From positions 1 to 5,233 of the forward strand of contig MVPZ01000115.1 in assembly GCA_002067045.1 (NCBI GenBank): 5,233 nucleotides of DNA, read 5' to 3'. The notes beneath the pieces were generated by a model. It ran no database searches. It saw only the letters and a program-made list of their open reading frames with translations, and had not been told where the DNA came from. Of this stretch, positions 1-5,233 are shown in pieces. Each line of letters starts with the position of its first letter. Position 1 is the first letter of the stretch. Origin of the DNA: Methanomassiliicoccales archaeon PtaB.Bin134. Its GTDB lineage: Archaea > Thermoplasmatota > Thermoplasmata > Methanomassiliicoccales > UBA472. The translations under genes and the position numbers were made by a program.

Positions 1-1
1 G

Positions 2-1135
2 TTCGACGCCATCTATCAACAGCCCGAGGACGGCAGAATAAAGATCGACATCCAGAAGTGCCAGGTCTGTGGCATCTGCTCCAGTTCCTGTCCGGTGTCG
101 GCCATCGAGATGGCGTACTACGATCATGAAGGCCTGCTGGAGCACATCCGAGGAACGACCGGGAACGAGAACGCAGAAACACTGGTAATAATGTGCAGAG
201 GCAACTCCCCCAGTAGTGGAGAGGTAGAGGATATCCTCGCCGCACAGGGTCTGGGCGGAAGCAGCTACCTGCCCATGCGCGTTCCCTGCGCGGGCAGGAT
301 CCCCATGGACTTCATATTCAACGTCCTCAGGTCCGGCACAAAGAACATTATATCTGTACAGTGCCAGGACGGCTTCTGCCGGATGAAAGAGGGCACCTCG
401 ATCGAGACCAGGCGCATGCTCCTGGGCATGGCTGTCATCCAACAGTTCGGCTATCCGCGGGATTCGCTGAAGGTCGTGAAGTACTCACGAAAGGCGATGT
501 GGATAAACCAGGAGTGCGTGGGATGCGACAAGTGCGTGTTCATATGCCCTTATGAGGCCATCAGGGCCGAACCTTTCTCCTCCCCGACCGTGATCGAGGA
601 GAAATGCGTGGGCTGTGGAGCGTGCCAGCTGGTATGTCCGCACAAGGCCATACAAGTAAAGGGGTACGAGTTTGATAACGTTCTTGCATCCTACGGAGAA
701 GCAGCGAAGAGGATGAGGTCCCTTAGTGACCAGCCGGCCATACTCGTTTTCAGCTGCCAGTGGTCGGAGTTCTCTGCCCTGGACGATCCGGAGAGGATGC
801 TCAAGGGCAAGAACGCCATGGTCATGGAGGTCCCTTGCTTCAAGGGGATGGACCCCGTCCACGTCGTCAACGCCTTCAGGAACGGGTTCGACGGCGTCCT
901 GGCCGTGGTCTGCTCGGAGACCGACTGCAAGCTGCAGAAAGGAAGGGATGTAGCCGATAGGCAGCTGGAGGTACTCCAGAACGCCCTGAAGAAGCTTGGA
1001 TTGAGCGACAGGTTCGAGCTCCACGAGATCTCGCCTAGATGCGAGGGGGAGTTCGCCGACAAGTTCGACGCCTTCCATCAGAAGGTGATTAATCTATCGA
1101 AAGGGTCTCCTGTTCCCGGGGGGTCGCAGCCATGA
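2..1135 (+). CDS. Iron-sulfur protein with three ferredoxin motifs and two MvhD/FlpD-like domains (5' partial)
   Basis: This is probably an electron-transfer subunit linking the hydrogenase to other carriers. The reading frame is open from base 2, so the start lies upstream; 377 residues are visible. Numbering from the first visible codon, a ferredoxin motif has Cys20, 23, 26 and 30. An MvhD/FlpD-like domain follows at about 59-166 (Cys65, 96, 121, 126). Next is a two-cluster ferredoxin segment (Cys172, 175, 178, 182 and Cys202, 205, 208, 212), then a second MvhD-like domain at about 244-351 (Cys252, 279, 304, 309). In known complexes MvhD carries a [2Fe-2S] cluster and joins the hydrogenase to heterodisulfide reductase HdrA. 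The GTG at 95 is not the start, because it encodes the residue just after the CP of the first ferredoxin motif. The missing N-terminus could hold more clusters or an HdrA-like flavin domain. The stop overlaps the next start as ATGA. Domain calls are from motif pattern only; the precise role is inferred. Confidence 0.85.
   Translation, partial: FDAIYQQPEDGRIKIDIQKCQVCGICSSSCPVSAIEMAYYDHEGLLEHIRGTTGNENAETLVIMCRGNSPSSGEVEDILAAQGLGGSSYLPMRVPCAGRIPMDFIFNVLRSGTKNIISVQCQDGFCRMKEGTSIETRRMLLGMAVIQQFGYPRDSLKVVKYSRKAMWINQECVGCDKCVFICPYEAIRAEPFSSPTVIEEKCVGCGACQLVCPHKAIQVKGYEFDNVLASYGEAAKRMRSLSDQPAILVFSCQWSEFSALDDPERMLKGKNAMVMEVPCFKGMDPVHVVNAFRNGFDGVLAVVCSETDCKLQKGRDVADRQLEVLQNALKKLGLSDRFELHEISPRCEGEFADKFDAFHQKVINLSKGSPVPGGSQP
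1118..1123 (+). promoter_or_regulatory. Weak G-rich ribosome binding site for the SudB/NfnA-like gene
   Basis: A run of six G lies 8 bases before the ATG at 1132. It pairs only partly with the anti-Shine-Dalgarno sequence. Translation here probably depends mainly on coupling through the ATGA overlap with the upstream gene. A second ATG directly follows at 1135, so the start could be either codon. Confidence 0.4.
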
Positions 1136-1974
1136 TGTATGAGATATTATCGAAGACCCTGCTGGCGTATAAGGAAACGCTGTTCGAGGTCCACGCCCCG
1201 GAGATCGCGGCCAAGGCCCAGCCGGGGCAGTTCCTCATCGTCATCCCCCGGGCCGGAGGGGAGAGGGTCCCGCTCACGATATGCGATTATGACATCGAGC
1301 GGGGGACCGTATCCTTCGCCTTCCATGAGGTAGGCAAGACGACCAAGGAGCTGGGGACGTTCGAGAAGGGCGACTGCCTGTACAACGTGACCGGTCCGCT
1401 TGGCAATCCATCGGACATAAGGAACTACGGCAGGGTGCTGTGCGTGGGGGGCAGCATAATGATCGCCCCCCTCCTTCTGCAGTCGAAGGCCATGAAGGAT
1501 GCGGGGAACCATGTGACGACCGTCCTGGGCTGCCGCAGCAAGGATTTCCTGTTCATGGTAGACAAGGCCAAGGCCTGCAGCGATGAGGTCCACGTGGCCT
1601 CGGACGACGGCACCATCGGTGAAAAGGGGTTGGACTTCCTGAACGAGCTCCTGAAGAAGGAGAAGTACGACCGGTGCGTGGTAATGGGTCCCGTGGTCAT
1701 GATGAGGTATGTCAGCGAGATGACCAGGCCCTTCGGGATCCCCACGGTCGTGACCTTGACACCAATAATGATAGATGGCATGGGGATGTGCGGAGTGTGC
1801 CGCGTGACCGTGGGAGGGAAGATGCTCTTCGGTTGCGTGGACGGCCCCGAGTTCGATGGCCACAACACCAACTTTGACGAGCTGATCAAACGTCAGCGCA
1901 CCATGCTTCCAGAGGAGAGGCTAAGCTCCATCCTATGGGAGACCACCGGAGGCTGCGATTGTGAACGGCAGTGA
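1132..1974 (+). CDS. sudB: SudB/NfnA-like FAD/NAD(P)-binding [2Fe-2S] subunit
   Basis: The 280-residue product matches the ferredoxin-NADP reductase-like subunit of SudAB/NfnAB and HydG of archaeal sulfhydrogenase, which pass electrons between NAD(P)H and iron-sulfur clusters in the cytoplasm. An N-terminal FAD-binding barrel shows RVPLTI at 45-50 and GPLG at 88-91. A nucleotide-binding domain follows from about residue 100. Near the C-terminus, DGMGMCGVC (Asp215, Cys220, Cys223) and Cys235 in FGCVDGPEFDGH form the [2Fe-2S] site, in the Asp-plus-three-Cys pattern described for Nfn small subunits. Two features are odd. The usual GGGVGxAP loop reads GGSIMIAP at 106-113, and the short C-terminal tail holds a CxC pair (275, 277). 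ATG 1132 is chosen because it forms ATGA with the upstream stop; ATG 1135 is possible. Family assignment is firm. Whether it works in an Nfn-type enzyme or only as the hydrogenase diaphorase subunit is inferred from the neighbours. Confidence 0.93.
   Translation: MMYEILSKTLLAYKETLFEVHAPEIAAKAQPGQFLIVIPRAGGERVPLTICDYDIERGTVSFAFHEVGKTTKELGTFEKGDCLYNVTGPLGNPSDIRNYGRVLCVGGSIMIAPLLLQSKAMKDAGNHVTTVLGCRSKDFLFMVDKAKACSDEVHVASDDGTIGEKGLDFLNELLKKEKYDRCVVMGPVVMMRYVSEMTRPFGIPTVVTLTPIMIDGMGMCGVCRVTVGGKMLFGCVDGPEFDGHNTNFDELIKRQRTMLPEERLSSILWETTGGCDCERQ
1948..1952 (+). promoter_or_regulatory. Shine-Dalgarno GGAGG for the GTG start at 1961
   Basis: GGAGG lies 8 bases before GTG 1961, inside the end of the preceding gene. 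This supports the GTG over the in-frame ATG at 2024, which has no comparable site upstream. Confidence 0.75.
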
Positions 1975-3403
1975 GCCCGATACCAAGAAGGCCGCGTCCA
2001 CGAAGCGGCAGCAGGCAGTGGAGATGCCCAAGCAGGAGCCGGAGGATAGGGTCAAGAACTTCCGCGAGGTCGCCCTGGGCTACACCGAGGAGATGGCCCG
2101 CGAGGAGGCCAGCAGATGCCTTCAGTGCAAGAACCCCCAGTGCCGTAAGGGCTGCCCTGTGGACGTGCCAATACCCGACTTCATCAAGTGCATCACCGAG
2201 GGCAACTACGCGGACGGCATAACCGTGATCAAGACCAAGAACGCCCTGCCGGCAGTGTGCGGCCGTGTCTGCCCCCAGGAAGAGCAGTGCCAGAAGATGT
2301 GCATCTTGAACAAGAAGGGTAACCCCATAAGCATCGGCCGCCTGGAGAGATACCTGGCGGACTGGGAGCGGGAGCACGGCGTTCATGTTCCGGACCGGGC
2401 GCCATCCACCGGAAAGAAGGTCGCGGTAATAGGAGCTGGACCTGCCGGCCTCACCGTCTCTGCGGACCTGGTGAAGCTGGGCCACGAGGTCACCCTGTTC
2501 GAGGCGCTGCACGTGGCCGGCGGGGTGCTCATATACGGCATCCCCGAGTTCCGCTTGCCAAAGGACATCGTGCAGAAGGAGGTCGAGTACGTGCAGAGGC
2601 TGGGCGTGGACCTCCGGCTGGGCAATCTCATCGGGAGGATCCATACCATACCCGAGCTTTTGGAGAGCGGTTACGATGCCGTCTTCATCGGCAGCGGGGC
2701 CGGGCTCCCGCAGTGGACCGGTTGTCCCGGGGAGAACCTGGGCGGTATTTACTCGGCGAACGAGTTCCTCATCCGCGTGAACCTCATGAAGGCCTATGAT
2801 TTCCCGCAGAAGGACACTCCCATCCGTGTGGGCAAGCATGTCGTGGTCATCGGCGGCGGAAATGTCGCCATGGACTGCGCCCGCATATCCATGAGGCTGG
2901 GCGCCACCGTATGCCTGAACTACCGCCGCTCGCGGAAAGAGCTGCCTGCCAGGGAGGAGGAGATCGAGAACGCCGAGGAGGAAGGCCTCATCTGCAGGTT
3001 CCTCAATGCTCCACTGGAGTTCTACGGCGACGACAAGGGCTGGGTGAAGGCCATGAGGTGCACCGAGATGGAGCTCTGCGAGCCTGACGCCAGCGGCCGC
3101 CAGAGCTGCCGGATCATCCCCGACACCGACTTCACCATGGACGCCGACACGATCATAGTGGCCATCGGGCAGACCCCCAACCCCATCATCCAGCGCACCA
3201 CCACTGGTCTGCAGACCGATCCTCGCAAGGGGACCATCATCATAGATGATGAGGGAAGGACGAACCTTAAGGGAGTTTTCGCCGGAGGTGACGTGGCCAC
3301 AGGGGCGGCCACGGTCATCAGCGCCATGGGGGCCGGGAGACGCGCAGCTCAGACCATCCATGATTACCTTACTAACCAGGAGCCCAAGGAGGGGTCACCA
3401 TAG
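1961..3403 (+). CDS. sudA: GltD/SudA/NfnB-like NAD(P)H-dependent flavin oxidoreductase with two [4Fe-4S] motifs
   Basis: The 480-residue product belongs to the family of the glutamate synthase small subunit, SudA and NfnB. The N-terminal iron-sulfur domain has Cys53, 56, 61, 65 and Cys100, 104, 110, 114. A first dinucleotide fold (GAGPAG, 158-163) binds FAD, and GIPEFRLPK (193-201) is a family hallmark. A second dinucleotide fold (GGGNVAMDCAR, 298-308), followed by YRRS (321-324), is typical of NADP(H) binding. VFAGGD (439-444) is the closing FAD motif. No gltB-like large subunit is present in the window, and the partner next door is SudB/NfnA-like, so an Nfn/Sud-type role is more likely than glutamate synthesis. 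In NfnAB this subunit carries the bifurcating FAD; that activity here is inferred. The GTG start has a good Shine-Dalgarno and overlaps the previous gene by 14 bases. It adds about 21 polar and basic residues before the ATG at 2024. Arginine codons favour CGN, unlike the AGG-rich first gene. Confidence 0.94.
   Translation: MNGSEPDTKKAASTKRQQAVEMPKQEPEDRVKNFREVALGYTEEMAREEASRCLQCKNPQCRKGCPVDVPIPDFIKCITEGNYADGITVIKTKNALPAVCGRVCPQEEQCQKMCILNKKGNPISIGRLERYLADWEREHGVHVPDRAPSTGKKVAVIGAGPAGLTVSADLVKLGHEVTLFEALHVAGGVLIYGIPEFRLPKDIVQKEVEYVQRLGVDLRLGNLIGRIHTIPELLESGYDAVFIGSGAGLPQWTGCPGENLGGIYSANEFLIRVNLMKAYDFPQKDTPIRVGKHVVVIGGGNVAMDCARISMRLGATVCLNYRRSRKELPAREEEIENAEEEGLICRFLNAPLEFYGDDKGWVKAMRCTEMELCEPDASGRQSCRIIPDTDFTMDADTIIVAIGQTPNPIIQRTTTGLQTDPRKGTIIIDDEGRTNLKGVFAGGDVATGAATVISAMGAGRRAAQTIHDYLTNQEPKEGSP
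3386..3394 (+). promoter_or_regulatory. Strong Shine-Dalgarno for the hydrogenase small subunit, pointing to an ATA start
   Basis: AAGGAGGGG contains the core GGAGG (3388-3392), exactly 7 bases before ATA 3400. No ATG, GTG or TTG lies in frame near it. The site therefore decides the start: either a non-standard ATA, or an ATG hidden by a base error at 3402. Confidence 0.8.
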
Positions 3404-4380
3404 ACCGTAAGCTGAGGATCGCGTTCTACTGGGCCGCAAGCTGCGGCGGTTGCGAGATCGCCGTGCTGGATATGAACGAGAAGATACTGGATGTGGTCAA
3501 GGCTGCGGACATCGTGTTCTGGCCGGTGGCCATGGACGTGAAGTACAAGGACGTCGAGGCCATGCCCGACGGCCACATCGATATCACGTTCTTCAACGGC
3601 TCCATACGCAACAGCGAGCAGGAGCACATGGCGAAGCTGCTGCGCGCGAAGTCACGTACGCTGATAGCTTTCGGCTCCTGCGCCAACGAAGGTTCCACTC
3701 CTGGTCTGGCGAACTTCCTGAATGCCAAGGAGATACTGGAGAAGGTGTACCTGAGCAACGATGAGGTGTCCACGGACGGCGGAGTCATCCCCAAGCCCGA
3801 GACCCATGTCAAGGAGGGCGATCTGCACATACCGGTCTTCCACGATGCCGTGAGGACCCTCGCACAGACAGTGGATGTGGACTACTTCCTTCCCGGATGC
3901 CCTCCCCCCGTCGTTCTCATCACCAGGGCGTTGGACGCCATCGTGAAAGGTGAGCTGCCTCCCAAGGGCTCGGTGCTGGCGCCGCTGCCGGCAGTGTGCG
4001 ACGAGTGCCCCCGCAAGCGGGAGAACAAGAAGATCACCACCATCCACCGTGTCTACGAGGTCACCCCGGACCCGGAGCGCTGCCTCATGGAGCAGGGAAT
4101 TATCTGCATGGGTATGGCCACCCGCAGCGGCTGCGGGGCCCAGTGCCTCAAGGTGGACATGCCATGCACCGGCTGCGGGGGAGCAACACCCAACCAGCCG
4201 GACATGGGAACGGGTATGATCACAGCCTTGGCCTCGATCCTTAACCCCGGCAAGGAGCCAGGTACTTACGAAGAGGAGGAGGTCAACAAGCTCATATCGC
4301 AGATCAAGGACCCGGCAGGCATATTCTATATGTACAGCCTGCCGGCGGCCATCCTGCGCAGGAAGGAGATGAGAGAATGA
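3400..4380 (+). CDS. mvhG: [NiFe]-hydrogenase small subunit, group 3 (MvhG-like), apparent ATA start
   Basis: The 326-residue product carries electrons between the NiFe site of the large subunit and outside partners. Numbering from ATA 3400, the proximal [4Fe-4S] ligands are Cys15 and Cys18 (SCGGC), Cys94 (GSC) and Cys167 (PGCPPP). Eight more cysteines (200, 203, 228, 236, 245, 249, 256, 259) can hold two further [4Fe-4S] clusters. The C-terminal GIFYMYSLPAAIL resembles the end of MvhG. HoxY-type small subunits are much shorter and lack the extra clusters. There is no twin-arginine signal or membrane segment, so it is cytoplasmic. The frame is open back to TAA at 3373 but offers no ATG, GTG or TTG before the essential CxxC. 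The next GTG (3463) would delete both cysteines. ATA 3400 follows an ideal Shine-Dalgarno and overlaps the upstream TAG as ATAG. CTG 3412 is a weaker alternative, being about 19 bases from the site. Subgroup 3c is likely but not proven. Confidence 0.9.
   Translation: MDRKLRIAFYWAASCGGCEIAVLDMNEKILDVVKAADIVFWPVAMDVKYKDVEAMPDGHIDITFFNGSIRNSEQEHMAKLLRAKSRTLIAFGSCANEGSTPGLANFLNAKEILEKVYLSNDEVSTDGGVIPKPETHVKEGDLHIPVFHDAVRTLAQTVDVDYFLPGCPPPVVLITRALDAIVKGELPPKGSVLAPLPAVCDECPRKRENKKITTIHRVYEVTPDPERCLMEQGIICMGMATRSGCGAQCLKVDMPCTGCGGATPNQPDMGTGMITALASILNPGKEPGTYEEEEVNKLISQIKDPAGIFYMYSLPAAILRRKEMRE
4363..4368 (+). promoter_or_regulatory. Shine-Dalgarno AAGGAG for the hydrogenase large subunit
   Basis: AAGGAG lies 8 bases before ATG 4377, inside the end of the small-subunit gene. 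With the ATGA overlap it indicates coupled translation of the two hydrogenase subunits. Confidence 0.75.
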
Positions 4381-5233
4381 AGGAGATAAGCATCGACCCT
4401 ATCACCCGATTAGAGGGCCACGGCAGCGTATCCATCTTCCTCAACGAGAACGGCGAGGTAGAGAACGCGTACCTCAAGGTTCCAGAGCTAAGGGGCTTCG
4501 AGGCCTTCTGTCTCGGCCGGCAAGCAGAGCTCATGCCCATAATAACCACGAGGATCTGCGGGGTATGCCCGGTCGCGCACCACTACGCCTCCGTGAAGGC
4601 CCTGGACGCGGCCTTCAAGGTGACCCCACCCCCGGCCGCGAAAAAGCTGAGGGAGCTCCAGTATATGGGCTACATCATCTACGACCACACGCTGCACTTC
4701 TACTATCTGGGAGGACCGGACTTCATCGTGGGGCCGGACGCGCCCGTGGAGAAGCGCAACATCCTGGGTGTTATCGAGAAGGCTGGGCTGGACGTCACCA
4801 TGGAGGTCATAAAGCACCGTGCCTACGGCCAGAAGATCACGGAGATCATTGGTGGTAAGGCCACGCACCCCGTGAGCGGCCTCCCCGGCGGGCTTAGCAA
4901 GCCGCTCAGCGAGGAGAACAGGCTCTCCGTAATGGAGATGGCAAGGTCTTCGGTCAACTTCGCCCAGTTCTCCTTACAGCTGTTTCACGACCTGGTGCTG
5001 GACAACCCTCTATACCTGGACATGATCAAGAGCGACGCCTACACCATGAGGACGTACTACGCCGGCATGGTCGACGCCAAGAACCGCGTCAACTTCTATG
5101 ACGGCGACGTCCGGGTGGTTGACCCCGCAGGCAAGGAGTTCACCCGATTCGCGGCCGCTGATTACCAGGAGCATATCCAGGAGCGCTCAGAGGAGTGGAC
5201 TTATTCCAAGCTCCCCTTCCTTCGCAAGATCGG
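4377..5233 (+). CDS. mvhA: [NiFe]-hydrogenase large (catalytic) subunit, group 3 (3' partial)
   Basis: This is the catalytic subunit that splits or forms H2 at a NiFe centre. The window shows 285 codons of a family usually well over 400 residues long. The frame stays open to the last base. The N-terminal DPITRLEGHG (7-16) is the standard opening, and its Glu13 lies in the conserved RxEGH segment. RICGVCPVAHH (59-69) gives Cys61 and Cys64, two of the four NiFe ligands. It is preceded by ELRGFEAFCLGR (37-48), which resembles MvhA and HoxH more than the group 3b HydA motif. HTLHFYYLGGPDF and the HPVSGLPGG region also fit large subunits. The second ligand pair (DPCxxC, near the C-terminus) and any C-terminal processing site lie outside the window. 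ATG 4377 overlaps the small-subunit stop as ATGA. Hydrogenase identity is certain; subgroup 3c is inferred mostly from the small subunit. Confidence 0.95.
   Translation, partial: MKEISIDPITRLEGHGSVSIFLNENGEVENAYLKVPELRGFEAFCLGRQAELMPIITTRICGVCPVAHHYASVKALDAAFKVTPPPAAKKLRELQYMGYIIYDHTLHFYYLGGPDFIVGPDAPVEKRNILGVIEKAGLDVTMEVIKHRAYGQKITEIIGGKATHPVSGLPGGLSKPLSEENRLSVMEMARSSVNFAQFSLQLFHDLVLDNPLYLDMIKSDAYTMRTYYAGMVDAKNRVNFYDGDVRVVDPAGKEFTRFAAADYQEHIQERSEEWTYSKLPFLRKI

Noticed and set aside
95..97. GTG as the start of the first gene
   Set aside because: It falls just inside a complete ferredoxin motif, and the frame is open to the edge of the window with four motif cysteines upstream.
2..100. Direct evidence that the first gene is an HdrA fusion
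   Set aside because: Only a ferredoxin motif is visible at the edge. The HdrA flavin motif, if any, would be upstream and cannot be seen.
485..1863. Long minus-strand open frames at 485-1078 and 1147-1863
   Set aside because: They lie opposite genes with clear cysteine and flavin motifs, and their translations look low in complexity and unlike any family.
1886..3361. A 491-codon open frame on the minus strand, opposite the SudA-like gene
   Set aside because: The plus strand here has a full set of FAD, NADP and cluster motifs. The antisense frame shows no recognisable motif and is explained by high GC and biased codons.
1961..3403. Annotation as a true glutamate synthase small subunit
   Set aside because: No glutamate synthase large subunit is encoded in the window, and the neighbours are SudB/NfnA-like and hydrogenase genes. 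The GltD-like fold is shared by several enzymes.
3401..3403. TAG of the SudA-like gene read as pyrrolysine
   Set aside because: Readthrough would add only a few residues before TGA 3413, and nothing in the window shows pyrrolysine use. An ordinary stop is enough.
3463..3465. GTG as the start of the hydrogenase small subunit
   Set aside because: It would remove Cys15 and Cys18, which ligate the proximal cluster. No Shine-Dalgarno lies at a suitable distance.

Overview
The window is one strand of a tightly packed operon that runs off both ends. It holds five genes, all on the + strand, with no intergenic space. In order they are: a partial multi-cluster iron-sulfur protein with two MvhD/FlpD-like domains (2-1135), a SudB/NfnA-like FAD/NAD(P)-binding subunit (1132-1974), a GltD/SudA/NfnB-like flavoprotein (1961-3403), the small subunit of a [NiFe]-hydrogenase (3400-4380), and the N-terminal part of its large subunit (4377-5233). 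Every junction overlaps (ATGA, a 14-base overlap, ATAG, ATGA), and three of the four internal starts have a good Shine-Dalgarno sequence. The proteins should therefore be made together, probably as one complex. No promoter, terminator, RNA gene, repeat array or mobile element is visible.

The hydrogenase looks like cytoplasmic group 3. The small subunit is long, has twelve conserved-looking cysteines (enough for three [4Fe-4S] clusters) and ends with a motif like that of MvhG (group 3c, F420-non-reducing). It has no twin-arginine signal and no membrane segments. The large subunit has the RICGVCPVAHH motif that supplies two of the four NiFe cysteine ligands. The gene order recalls the archaeal sulfhydrogenase operon hydBGDA (iron-sulfur, FAD/NAD, small, large), but with a GltD-like gene inserted and an MvhD-type iron-sulfur protein in place of HydB. 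The two flavoproteins together have the make-up of NfnAB/SudBA, the NADH-dependent reduced ferredoxin:NADP+ oxidoreductase known to bifurcate electrons. The inferred picture is electron flow between H2 and NAD(P)H through an Nfn-like module, with the MvhD/ferredoxin-like protein linking to ferredoxin or to an Hdr-type partner outside the window.

The organism is most likely an anaerobic archaeon with roughly 60% GC. The reasons are the Mvh-like hydrogenase parts, frequent AGG (arginine) and ATA (isoleucine) codons despite high GC, and strong Shine-Dalgarno coupling. A Thermoplasmatota/Methanomassiliicoccales-like source would fit, but an anaerobic bacterium such as a Chloroflexota member cannot be excluded from the sequence alone.

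The most notable points are a hydrogenase small-subunit gene that seems to have no ATG, GTG or TTG start and appears to begin at ATA within an ATAG overlap, the unusual hydrogenase-Nfn-MvhD combination, and the tandem MvhD-like domains.
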